Shown piece by piece: positions 17,412 to 25,740 of a stretch of 64,000 nt of DNA; position 1 is the first letter of the stretch, and each line of letters opens with the position of its first letter. The position numbers were made by a program, and so were the translations under genes. Location of the stretch: positions 186,001-250,000 of the forward strand of contig NZ_CP194902.1 of assembly GCF_051027545.1 (NCBI RefSeq). Direction: 5' to 3'. The notes beneath the pieces are model-generated. The model ran no database searches. It had not been told where the DNA came from and saw nothing but the letters and a program-made list of their open reading frames with translations. This DNA is from Methylocaldum sp002005105. GTDB taxonomy: Bacteria; Pseudomonadota; Gammaproteobacteria; Methylococcales; Methylococcaceae.

Positions 17412-18281
17412 TTATTTTTCAAGTTGATCTAAGAATCGTTGTCGCGCACTGCGGGCTTCGGAGAATAAAGAATAGAGTTCGTCCTCGGCCCCTCTCGAAA
17501 TCAGACCAGCGGCCACACTAAGCTCTTCGCGGAACTGATGGATCAAGGATACGATTTGCCGCCGGTTCGCGAGGCAGATATCCAGCCACATTTTCGGATC
17601 GCTGGACGCGATACGGGTAAAGTCCCGAAATCCGCCAGCGGCATACTGAAAAATTTCCTGCTGCTCGTCTTTCTTACCTAGCATGTAAGTCAGCGTAAAG
17701 GCCAACACGTGAGGCAAATGGCTGGTCGCGGCCAACACTTCGTCGTGATGGGCTGGCTCCATTTCCGAAACCTTGGCTCCTATCGCTCGCCAAAAACGCT
17801 CAACCCGCTTGATGGCCAGCGGCGACGTGTTGTTTAGAGGCGTCAGGATAACTCGCTTGCCCTGATACAAATCGGCGGTCGAGGCATCCACACCGCTCCG
17901 TTCGGCTCCCGCGATCGGGTGGCCTGGCACAAAATTGTCGGGAATTTCACCAAAAACTCTTTCGGCGGATTCGATGACATTACACTTCGTGCTGCCCGCG
18001 TCCGTAACGACCGCTCGGGTGGACCATACCGGCTTCAACGCGCGAAAAATGGCATCAAAGGTCCCGACCGGGGTCGCGATCATCACCAAATCGGCACTTG
18101 CAGCGCCTTGCGATGTATCGGAATATCCGACGTCGATGACACCGCATTCCAATGCGTTTCGCAAGTTATCGGTATCGGCATCGACGCCCACGATTTCATG
18201 GCAGAGCCCTTTGGCGCGCGCGGCACGCGCCACCGATCCGCCGATCAGCCCCACGCCGATGATGCATAGACGCTCGATCAT
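17412..18281 (-). CDS. tyrA: Prephenate/arogenate dehydrogenase (TyrA)
   Basis: NAD(P)-dependent oxidative decarboxylation on the way to tyrosine. The 289 residues start with a Rossmann motif IIGVGLIGGSVARAARAKG and contain MIATPVGTFDAI, VTDAGSTKCNVI, GHPIAGAERSG and TSHLPHVLAF, diagnostic of the TyrA family with the catalytic His in SHLPH. No chorismate mutase or ACT domain is attached, so this is the monofunctional cyclohexadienyl-dehydrogenase type. The ATG overlaps the hisC stop codon by 4 nt, and aroA begins 7 nt after its own stop, giving a tightly coupled hisC-tyrA-aroA-cmk series. Confidence 0.97.
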   Translation of the reverse strand: MIERLCIIGVGLIGGSVARAARAKGLCHEIVGVDADTDNLRNALECGVIDVGYSDTSQGAASADLVMIATPVGTFDAIFRALKPVWSTRAVVTDAGSTKCNVIESAERVFGEIPDNFVPGHPIAGAERSGVDASTADLYQGKRVILTPLNNTSPLAIKRVERFWRAIGAKVSEMEPAHHDEVLAATSHLPHVLAFTLTYMLGKKDEQQEIFQYAAGGFRDFTRIASSDPKMWLDICLANRRQIVSLIHQFREELSVAAGLISRGAEDELYSLFSEARSARQRFLDQLEK

Positions 18282-19393
18282 AAGGCCAAGACACGGTCCA
18301 GTGCGGCCAGGAAAATCCGGTTTTCTTCCTCGGTACCGACGGTGACCCGCAAATGATTGGGAAGCCCGTAATTGGCAACCGGCCGAACGATGACGCCCTG
18401 CCGTAACAGCGCCTCGTAAACCGGGGCTGCCGGTCTTCCCATGTCGACCATAATGAAGTTGCCGACCGAAGGAATGAAGCTCAAGTCGCGCTCGGTGAAG
18501 GCTTCGCTTAGTCGACGCAAGCCCTCTCGATTCAAGCTAACCGAACGGGTCAGATGATCGTTGTCGTCGAGTGCAGCCTTGGCGGCTTCCAAGGCCAGAG
18601 AATTGACGTTGAACGGTTGCCGCACGCGATTCAAAAGATCGGCAATCGCTGGGCTCGACACCGCATACCCGACCCGCAGCCCCGCCAGTCCATAGGCTTT
18701 GGAAAAAGTCCGGATCACGATCAAACTGGGAAAATCGGACAGCCACTCTATGCAATCGGGATAGTCGGGAGCTTCAACATATTCGAAATACGCCTCGTCC
18801 ACAACGGCGATGACATGCTCGGGAAGGTCGCCGAGAAAACTGCGCAACTCCGATTTCGTCAAATAGGTCCCGGTCGGATTATTGGGATTGGCAATGAATA
18901 CGACCCGCGTCGATTCATCAACTGCCTGGGCCATGGCCTGCAAGTCATGGCCATAACGGGGCCCGTGAGAGCCGTCATGGGCCGGTGCAACGACCGCCTG
19001 TGCGCCGACGGCTTGCGTCACGATGGAATAAACCGCAAAGGCATATTCGGAATAGATCGCTTTCGACTGCGGGGACAGGAAAGCGCGGGCCACCAACTCC
19101 AGTGCGTCGTTGGAACCGTTACCCAAGGTAATCTGTTCGGGTCGGACATCGAGTTTGCGCGATAATGCGGCCTTGAGCTCGAAACCGCTGCCGTCCGGGT
19201 ATAGGTGGATTTCGGATGATGCACGACGTGCTGCTTCGAGCGCCTTCGGGCTAGGCCCTAGAGGGTTCTCGTTCGATGCCAATTTGACGATATTGCGTAG
19301 CCCTAACTCCCGTTCCAGTTCACTGATGGGTTTGCCGGGCAGGTAAGGCGTGAGCGCCCGAACTCCGGGAACGGCTAAATGCTCTGCTTTCAT
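18278..19393 (-). CDS. hisC: Histidinol-phosphate aminotransferase family enzyme (HisC2-type, aromatic)
   Basis: PLP-dependent fold type I transaminase. Family members convert imidazole acetol-phosphate in histidine synthesis, but copies in this operon position (HisC2) are thought to transaminate phenylpyruvate, hydroxyphenylpyruvate or prephenate. The 371 residues show GNGSNDALELVARAF, ANPNNPTGTYL, VVDEAYFEY with the pyridine-N Asp, and the PLP-lysine segment RTFSKAYGLAGLRVGYA (about residues 220-236). It sits between pheA (30 nt upstream) and tyrA (4 nt overlap), which supports an aromatic role; whether it also serves histidine synthesis depends on other hisC copies in the genome. Confidence 0.95.
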   Translation of the reverse strand: MKAEHLAVPGVRALTPYLPGKPISELERELGLRNIVKLASNENPLGPSPKALEAARRASSEIHLYPDGSGFELKAALSRKLDVRPEQITLGNGSNDALELVARAFLSPQSKAIYSEYAFAVYSIVTQAVGAQAVVAPAHDGSHGPRYGHDLQAMAQAVDESTRVVFIANPNNPTGTYLTKSELRSFLGDLPEHVIAVVDEAYFEYVEAPDYPDCIEWLSDFPSLIVIRTFSKAYGLAGLRVGYAVSSPAIADLLNRVRQPFNVNSLALEAAKAALDDNDHLTRSVSLNREGLRRLSEAFTERDLSFIPSVGNFIMVDMGRPAAPVYEALLRQGVIVRPVANYGLPNHLRVTVGTEEENRIFLAALDRVLAL

Positions 19394-19423
19394 AAAGATG
19401 AGTCGAATACTAGGATCAAACGA

Positions 19424-20530
19424 TCAAGACGAGGCCCGAGGATAAGAACCGAGGATTTTCAACATCGTGACGCTTTTCTCAACTTCCTTTAATGCCTCCG
19501 CCAATCGAGGTTCATTCCGGTGTCCTTCCACATCGACGAAGAAGACATAGTCCCACGTACCCCGGCGAGACGGTCGGGATTCGATTTTGGTCATGCTGAT
19601 GCTGTGCCTCGCAAAAGGCTCGAGGACAGCATAAAGAGCGCCGGGATTGTTCCGGGTCGAGAGGAGTAACGACGTCTTATCGTTTCCGGTGGCTCCGACC
19701 GGATTCCGCCCGATCACCAAGAACCGCGTGGTATTGTCCGGCTCGTCTTCGATGTTGCGCTCCAGAACATTGAGTCCATACAGCTCGGCCGCCACTTCCC
19801 CCGCTATGGCCGCGGTATTCGGCATGACAGCGGCAAGTCGTGCCGCCTCGGCATTGCTGCTGACGGCGGTCTTCCGAACGTTCGGAAGATAACGATCCAG
19901 CCATTCGCGGCATTGAGCGAGAGATTGTTGATGGGAGAAAACTTCACGTATTTCTTCGGAGCTACTCAACTTGCTCATCAGGTTGTGGTGAATACGCAGC
20001 CCCACCTCGCCGGCGATGAGCAAAAAGGATCGCAAAAAGCTATCCAGGGTGTGGGTGATCACCCCTTCGGTAGAATTTTCGACGGGCACCACGCCGTACT
20101 GGCAGGCGCCGCTTTCGACAGCCCGGAAAATTTCGTCGATAGCCGGCAAGGGCACCGCCTGAATGGCATGGCCGAAGTGTTTGTAAGCGGCCTGCTGCGT
20201 AAACGTGCCCTGAGGACCGAGAAAAGCAACGGTCAACGGTTTTTCCAAGGCCAGGCATTCCGACATGAGCTCGCGGAAAAAACGGGTGACTGCTTCCTGG
20301 CTCAAAGGACCGCTATTGTTTTCGGCGATGCGCCGCAGCACTTCCGCTTCCCGCTCGGGGCGGTGAAAACAATCGACCTCGCCCGCCGCCGTCTTGATTT
20401 CGGCAACTTGCTGGGCGCAGCGCGCACGCTGGTTCAACAGCTCCAAGATCCGATCGTCGATCGCATCGATCTCCTTGCGGAGGTGAAGCAACGCAGTATC
20501 GACAGTCGATGTATTGTTCGAATTCTCCAT
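19424..20530 (-). CDS. pheA: Bifunctional chorismate mutase / prephenate dehydratase (P-protein)
   Basis: Converts chorismate to prephenate and on to phenylpyruvate for phenylalanine. Domains in order over 368 residues: AroQ chorismate mutase (about 12-90, LRKEIDAIDDRILELLNQRA), prephenate dehydratase (about 97-275, VAFLGPQGTFTQQAA and VPVENSTEGVITHTLD), and a C-terminal ACT domain (about 285-360) with TSLLLSTRNNPGALY and the Phe-binding ESRPSRR motif. Feedback inhibition by phenylalanine is therefore expected. It lies 9 nt downstream of serA and 30 nt upstream of hisC in one transcriptional direction. Confidence 0.98.
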   Translation of the reverse strand: MENSNNTSTVDTALLHLRKEIDAIDDRILELLNQRARCAQQVAEIKTAAGEVDCFHRPEREAEVLRRIAENNSGPLSQEAVTRFFRELMSECLALEKPLTVAFLGPQGTFTQQAAYKHFGHAIQAVPLPAIDEIFRAVESGACQYGVVPVENSTEGVITHTLDSFLRSFLLIAGEVGLRIHHNLMSKLSSSEEIREVFSHQQSLAQCREWLDRYLPNVRKTAVSSNAEAARLAAVMPNTAAIAGEVAAELYGLNVLERNIEDEPDNTTRFLVIGRNPVGATGNDKTSLLLSTRNNPGALYAVLEPFARHSISMTKIESRPSRRGTWDYVFFVDVEGHRNEPRLAEALKEVEKSVTMLKILGSYPRASS

Positions 20531-20539
20531 GACAACTCG

Positions 20540-21703
20540 TTATATGACGCGGGCGGAAAGCACTCCCTTGATGGCCCGGATATGTTCCAGCGTTTCGGCG
20601 GGCACCTCGGTATTGAGGTCGATGAGCGTATAAGCAAGTTCACCTCTCGACTTGTTCAACAAATCGAGAATATTGAGGTTAGCGTCAGCCAGCGCACCGG
20701 AAATCTGCCCTACCATCTTGGGCACGTTCTCATTCGCTACTCCGAGGCGGACGCCCTCGGTCCGCGGCATGACCACGTCCGGAAAATTCACCGAGTGTCG
20801 GATGTTACCGTTTTCCAGAAAATCCCGCACCCTATCGGCCACCATTACCGCACAGTTTTCCTCGGCTTCGGCGGTGGAGGCACCGAGATGCGGGAGTACG
20901 ACTGCGCGGGGATGGTCCAGCATGGCGCGCGAAGGAAAGTCGCATACATAAGCGGCGAGATGGCCTGCGTTCAAAGCGCCGTACACGCTGGCGTCGTCCA
21001 CGATGCCGGCGCGAGAAAAATTGAGCAAGACCGCCCCTTTCTTCATGATGCCGATTCGTGCCGCATTGACGAGGTGGCGCGTCTGGTCGTTCAGCGGCAC
21101 GTGCAAGGTCAGGAGGTCGACCTTCGCAATCAAATCGTCGATGCTCGCGGCCCGCGCAACCGACGAAGACAGCTGCCAGGCGCTTTCGACCGTAAGCAGC
21201 GGATCGTAACCGATCACATGCATGCCCAAACCCGTCGCCGCATTGGCCACTCTTACGCCAATAGCGCCCAGCCCCAAAACCCCCAAGGTCTTGCCCGCCA
21301 GCTCGAAACCGGCGAATTGTTTCTTAGTTTTTTCGACGCGGTGATGAATCGTCTCGTCGTCGCCCTCCAACTGGCGGGCAAAGTCCCAAGCCGTACAAAT
21401 GTTGCGGGCCGCCAATAGCATCCCCGCAATGACCAACTCTTTCACGGCATTGGCGTTGGCGCCCGGTGCATTGAACACCGGAATGCCGCACTTCGAATAC
21501 TCCGCGACGGGAATGTTGTTCACCCCGGCGCCGGCACGTCCCACCGCCTTCACCGATTCCGGGATGGGCACGCCGTGGAGGTTATGGGAGCGCAGCAGTA
21601 TCGCGTCGGGATGCTGAATTTCCGACGCAATCTCGTAACGGTCGCGGGGCAGTCGCTCTAATCCGGCCACCGAGATGTTGTCGTAGGTGAGAATCTTGAA
21701 CAT
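20540..21703 (-). CDS. serA: D-3-phosphoglycerate dehydrogenase (SerA family)
   Basis: First committed step of serine synthesis, oxidising 3-phosphoglycerate with NAD. The 387 residues have the D-2-hydroxyacid dehydrogenase Rossmann motif in TLGVLGLGAIGVRVANAA (about residues 140-157), the catalytic Arg region NFSRAGIVDD and the catalytic His in LPHLGASTAEAEENCA. A C-terminal ACT-like regulatory domain (about 315-387) includes NILDLLNKSRGELAYTLIDL. It is placed between serC (4 nt upstream) and pheA (9 nt downstream). Direct coupling of serA with serC puts the first two serine enzymes together inside the aromatic operon. Confidence 0.95.
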   Translation of the reverse strand: MFKILTYDNISVAGLERLPRDRYEIASEIQHPDAILLRSHNLHGVPIPESVKAVGRAGAGVNNIPVAEYSKCGIPVFNAPGANANAVKELVIAGMLLAARNICTAWDFARQLEGDDETIHHRVEKTKKQFAGFELAGKTLGVLGLGAIGVRVANAATGLGMHVIGYDPLLTVESAWQLSSSVARAASIDDLIAKVDLLTLHVPLNDQTRHLVNAARIGIMKKGAVLLNFSRAGIVDDASVYGALNAGHLAAYVCDFPSRAMLDHPRAVVLPHLGASTAEAEENCAVMVADRVRDFLENGNIRHSVNFPDVVMPRTEGVRLGVANENVPKMVGQISGALADANLNILDLLNKSRGELAYTLIDLNTEVPAETLEHIRAIKGVLSARVI

Positions 21704-21707
21704 GAAA

Positions 21708-22790
21708 CTATCCGTGTCTGCGCTCGAACTCGCGCATGAATTCGATTAAGGCATCGACTCCTTCTTCAGGCATCGCGTTGTAGATGCTAGCCCTGAATCC
21801 ACCTACCGACCGGTGCCCCTCCAGGTTCACTAATCCTGCTGCTTTGGCTTCGGCCAAAAACGTTTTTTCCAGGTCCGCTTTCGCCAGCCGGAACGGGACG
21901 TTCATGCGGGAACGATAAGCCGGCTGGATGGGGTTCGAATAGAACGTCGAACCGTCGATAGCGGCGTACAGTTTTTCCGCCTTACGGATATTGCGCGCTT
22001 CGACGGCAGCCAATCCGCCCTGATCCCTCAGCCACTCCAACACCAGGCCCAGCAAATACCAGTTGTAGGTCGGCGGCGTATTGAGCATGGAACCGCTGTC
22101 CGCCTGCTTCTTATAGTCGAAGATCGACGGCGTACCAGTCAGGGCCTGCCCGATCAGATCTTCGCGCACGATCACCACGACGATACCGGCCGGCCCCATG
22201 TTTTTCTGCGCGCCGGCGTAAATCAAGCCGAATCGGCCGACATCCAGCGGGCGCGACAGGATATTGGACGACATGTCGCAAACCAGCGGCAGCCCGGCCG
22301 AGTCAGGAACATCCTGGAATTCGACCCCGCCGATGGTTTCGTTGGCGGTGTAATGGAGATAAGCCGCATCCGGATCGATGCGCCAATCGGAGCGAGGCGG
22401 AACAGTCGTAAAGCCGCTTTCCTTGGAACTCGCCGCAATAGCGACCGAGCAGTACCGCTCGGCCTCGGAAACGGCCTTCTCCGACCAGAGGCCGGTATTG
22501 ACATAGCAAGCCTTGAATTTTCCCCGAAGAAGATTCATTGGGACCGCCGCGAATTGTCCGGTCGCGCCACCTTGTAAAAACAAGACTTTGTAATTCGCCG
22601 GAATCGTCAGAAGCTCGCGCAGGTCCGCCTCGGATTTTTCGGCGACGGCGACAAAATCTTTGCCGCGGTGACTCATTTCCATGATCGACATACCAGTGGA
22701 ATGCCAATCCGGCAACTCTTCGCGCGCGTGGAGCAACACCGGCTCGGGAAGCATGGACGGTCCCGCGCTGAAATTGTAAACCCTAGCCAT
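21708..22790 (-). CDS. serC: Phosphoserine aminotransferase
   Basis: PLP enzyme that transaminates 3-phosphohydroxypyruvate to phosphoserine, and also acts in pyridoxal phosphate synthesis. The frame is open to 22880, but the ATG at 22790 (MARVYNFSAGPSMLPEPVL) matches the family N-terminus, has GAGGG 5 nt upstream and overlaps the gyrA end by 8 nt, giving 360 residues. Signatures: FSAGPSMLP, LFLQGGATGQFAAVP, VCDMSSNILSR and the PLP lysine in YAGAQKNMGPAG, followed by TPPTYNWYLLG. The overlap with gyrA and the 4 nt gap to serA indicate a continuous transcript. Confidence 0.98.
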   Translation of the reverse strand: MARVYNFSAGPSMLPEPVLLHAREELPDWHSTGMSIMEMSHRGKDFVAVAEKSEADLRELLTIPANYKVLFLQGGATGQFAAVPMNLLRGKFKACYVNTGLWSEKAVSEAERYCSVAIAASSKESGFTTVPPRSDWRIDPDAAYLHYTANETIGGVEFQDVPDSAGLPLVCDMSSNILSRPLDVGRFGLIYAGAQKNMGPAGIVVVIVREDLIGQALTGTPSIFDYKKQADSGSMLNTPPTYNWYLLGLVLEWLRDQGGLAAVEARNIRKAEKLYAAIDGSTFYSNPIQPAYRSRMNVPFRLAKADLEKTFLAEAKAAGLVNLEGHRSVGGFRASIYNAMPEEGVDALIEFMREFERRHG

Positions 22791-25362
22791 CGTCGCCCTC
22801 CTGGTCTTCATCCGTTTCCGCCAACTCGTCGTTTTCGCCCTCAAGGACCGGAATCCTGTCCACTCCGACGACTTTTTCACCCGGACTGAGGCGGATCACC
22901 GTCACGCCTTGAGTATTGCGCCCGAGTTCCCGAATCTCTTCGACCCGCGTCCGCACCAGCGTGCCGGCATCGGTGATCAGCATGATCTCGTCCGAATCCT
23001 GAACGAGTACGGCGCCGACTACCGAACCGTTACGTTCGCTGGTTTGGATGGCGATCACGCCTTGGCCGCCGCGGCGGTGTATCGGAAAGTCGCTCAGCGC
23101 CGTACGCTTGCCGAACCCGTTTTCGGTAATGTTCAGCACCGAACCCTCGGTGCCGATGATGAGGGCAATGATCTTCTGGCCGTCGTGCAGCGTCATGCCG
23201 CGGACGCCGGTTGCGCCACGCCCCATGGGCCGCACGTCCTCTTCCTCGAAGCACACGGCCTTGCCCGCATTGCTGAACAGCATGACATGCTGCTTGCCGT
23301 CTGTGATGGCCACGTTCACCAAGTGATCGTCCTGCCGCAGATCGATGGCGATTTTCCCGGACGGGCGCGGACGCTCGAACTCCCGCAGCCCCACTTTTTT
23401 GACGATACCCGAGGCGGTCGCCATGAAAACGTAATGGCTTTCGTCGAATTCCCGAATCGGGAGGATGGCATTGATGCGCTCGCCCTGCTCCAGCGGCAGC
23501 AGATTGACGAAAGGCTTGCCGCGCGACACGCGGCTGGCCGAAGGCAGCTCGTAGACCTTGAGCCAGTACACCTTGCCCACGCTCGAAAAGCACAGAATGG
23601 TGTCATGGGTGTTGGCCACGATGAGTTTTTCGATGAAATCCTCTTCCTTGGTGGTCGCCGCCGCCTTGCCGCGCCCGCCCCGCCGTTGCGCCCGGTAGGC
23701 GCCGAGCGGCTGCGATTTCACGTAGCCTTCGTGGGAAACCGTGACCACCACGTCTTCCTCGGTGATCAGATCTTCCGCGGACAAATCGAGACGGTCCTCG
23801 ATGATTTCGGTGCGACGCTTGTCGCCGAACTGGTCGCGGATGGCGACAAGCTCGTCGCGGATGACTTCCATCAATCGCTTGTCGCTGGCCAAAATTTCGA
23901 GGAGCTCGTCAATCTGCGCCAACAGCTGCTTGTATTCATCGATGATCTTGTCCTGCTCCAGCCCGGTCAGGCGGTGCAGACGGAGATCCAAAATTGCCTG
24001 CGCCTGCTCCGGCGACAGGTTGTAACCGTGTTCGGTCAGACCGTAACCGGCCGCGAGGTTTTCCGGACGGGACCGCATTGCGTCTTCCGCCCTGGCCAGA
24101 AGATCCGAAACCACGCCGGGACGCCAGGTGCGCTCCAATAGCCGCTGTTTCGCTTCCGCAGGATTGGGCGACGTCTTGATCAGTTCGATCACTTCGTCGA
24201 TATTCGCGAGAGCGACGGCCTGACCTTCCAGGATATGCGCACGTTCGCGCGCTTTTCGAAGATCGTACAGCGTGCGCCGGGTGACGACTTCGCGGCGATG
24301 ATCGATAAACGCCGCGAGCAACTCCTTGAGGTTCAGACAGCGCGGACGTCCGTCCAGCAATGCCACGGTATTGATGCCGAACACGCTCTGCATGGCGGTC
24401 TGCTGATAGAGATTGTTCAGCACCACTTCCGGCACTTCGCCGCGCTTGAGTTCGATCACCATGCGCATGCCGTCCTTGTCCGACTCGTCGCGCAGCCCGG
24501 AAATGCCCTCCAGCTTCCCCTCCTTGGCCAGCTCGGCGATTTTTTCCATGAGCCGGGCCTTGTTCACCTGATACGGCAACTCGCTGACGATGATGCTGGT
24601 GCGTCCGCCGTCTTCCTCGAAATCGCAGCGGGCACGGATGTAAATGCGGCCCCGGCCGGTGAGATAAGCTTCACGGATGCCGCTCGCCCCATTGATGATG
24701 CCGGCTGTGGGAAAATCCGGTCCCGGGATGTGTTCCATCAGTTCGGCGATGCCGGCATCCGGATTCTCGATCAGCAACAAGCAGGCGCTGATGACTTCGG
24801 TGAGATTGTGGGGCGGGATATTCGTCGCCATGCCCACCGCGATGCCTGCCGAACCGTTGATGAGCAAGTTCGGAATGCGCGTGGGCAGTACCGAAGGCTC
24901 TTTTTCGGATTCGTCGTAGTTCGGGATGAAATCGACCGTCTCTTTCTCGAGATCGGCGAGCAATTCGTGCGCAATGCGGGCCATGCGCACTTCGGTATAA
25001 CGCATGGCCGCCGGCGGATCGCCATCGACCGACCCGAAATTGCCCTGACCGTCGATTAGCATATAGCGCAGCGAAAACGGCTGGGCCATGCGCACGATCG
25101 TGTCATACACCGCGGCGTCGCCGTGCGGATGGTATTTACCGATGACGTCACCCACGACGCGGGCAGACTTCTTGTAAGGCTTATTCCAATCGTTGCTCAG
25201 CTCGTGCATGGCGTAAAGCACGCGCCGATGTACCGGCTTCAAACCGTCACGCACATCCGGCAAGGCGCGCCCCACGATCACGCTCATGGCGTAATCGAGA
25301 TAGGACTGTTTCATCTCGTCTTCGAGACTGACCGGAATAATTTCTTTGGCGAAGGAAGTCAT
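22783..25362 (-). CDS. gyrA: DNA gyrase subunit A
   Basis: Breakage-reunion subunit of gyrase that introduces negative supercoils with GyrB. I take the ATG at 25362 (MTSFAKEIIPVSLEDEM), aligning with E. coli MSDLAREITPV; the frame runs 20 codons further upstream. The 859 residues contain the winged-helix/tower domain with the catalytic Tyr in AAMRYTEVRM, and the C-terminal pinwheel with the GyrA box, seen as QRRGGRGK. In the quinolone-determining region the sequence is HPHGDAAVYD, so position 83 is Ala rather than the usual Ser or Thr, while Asp87 is kept. The C-terminus is acidic (ELAETDEDQEGDDG). A leader rich in hairpins lies upstream and serC overlaps the end. Confidence 0.99.
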   Translation of the reverse strand: MTSFAKEIIPVSLEDEMKQSYLDYAMSVIVGRALPDVRDGLKPVHRRVLYAMHELSNDWNKPYKKSARVVGDVIGKYHPHGDAAVYDTIVRMAQPFSLRYMLIDGQGNFGSVDGDPPAAMRYTEVRMARIAHELLADLEKETVDFIPNYDESEKEPSVLPTRIPNLLINGSAGIAVGMATNIPPHNLTEVISACLLLIENPDAGIAELMEHIPGPDFPTAGIINGASGIREAYLTGRGRIYIRARCDFEEDGGRTSIIVSELPYQVNKARLMEKIAELAKEGKLEGISGLRDESDKDGMRMVIELKRGEVPEVVLNNLYQQTAMQSVFGINTVALLDGRPRCLNLKELLAAFIDHRREVVTRRTLYDLRKARERAHILEGQAVALANIDEVIELIKTSPNPAEAKQRLLERTWRPGVVSDLLARAEDAMRSRPENLAAGYGLTEHGYNLSPEQAQAILDLRLHRLTGLEQDKIIDEYKQLLAQIDELLEILASDKRLMEVIRDELVAIRDQFGDKRRTEIIEDRLDLSAEDLITEEDVVVTVSHEGYVKSQPLGAYRAQRRGGRGKAAATTKEEDFIEKLIVANTHDTILCFSSVGKVYWLKVYELPSASRVSRGKPFVNLLPLEQGERINAILPIREFDESHYVFMATASGIVKKVGLREFERPRPSGKIAIDLRQDDHLVNVAITDGKQHVMLFSNAGKAVCFEEEDVRPMGRGATGVRGMTLHDGQKIIALIIGTEGSVLNITENGFGKRTALSDFPIHRRGGQGVIAIQTSERNGSVVGAVLVQDSDEIMLITDAGTLVRTRVEEIRELGRNTQGVTVIRLSPGEKVVGVDRIPVLEGENDELAETDEDQEGDDG

Positions 25363-25536
25363 GAGGGAGTGCTGTACCGTAAAGGAGCCGCGCCGCTTCA
25401 GATACGCCGCGTAAATAACCAACCGGCATTATAACCGTTGAGGCGTGGCCGCTCCACTAAAGCAGGAACGACAGTTGTCCACCGTCCCTGTGCATAAGAT
25501 TGTGGACCGACATTAGATAGGCAATCTAAATCATTA

Positions 25537-25672
25537 TTAACCCGGCCTATAAATATAGGCCGGGTTGATCCGGGGCAGGGATGCCCCGGCGCGGCGACAA
25601 GCCGCGTGAGCCCAGGCCGGGCGTGTACCGGCCTGGGCGGCGGCCCGAAATACCAGGAGGGTATTTACGGGC
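25537..25672. repeat. Array of five consecutive hairpins upstream of gyrA
   Basis: Five stem-loops follow each other with almost no spacing. H1 25539-25566: 12 bp stem, loop AAAT (two further pairs possible outside). H2 25570-25589: 8 bp stem, loop GGGA. H3 25590-25606: 6 bp, 5 nt loop. H4 25610-25638: 11 bp, 7 nt loop. H5 25643-25672: 12 bp with one bulged A, 5 nt loop. The array fills most of the 378 bp gap (25363-25740) between the HerA-like gene and gyrA, both on the minus strand. It could be a composite REP/BIME-type repeat, a terminator array or a structured gyrA leader; no U-tract is obvious. The remaining bases show no gene. Confidence 0.75.
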
Positions 25673-25740
25673 TTGATTAATATACCTAAGACATTCAAGA
25701 AAATGGCGGAAATCTGGTCAGTACCGGACAAGCACCCGGC

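Noticed and set aside
19913..21418. Plus-strand open frame of 501 codons opposite pheA and serA
   Set aside because: Antisense shadow of two well-identified genes; sequence is His/Arg/Gly-rich without recognisable domains.
22909..24141. Plus-strand open frame of 410 codons opposite gyrA
   Set aside because: Antisense shadow of GyrA, which is intact and conserved on the other strand.
25537..25731. Minus-strand 64-codon frame over the hairpin array
   Set aside because: Its composition is dictated by the inverted repeats; no start signal. The region is better explained as structured DNA or RNA.
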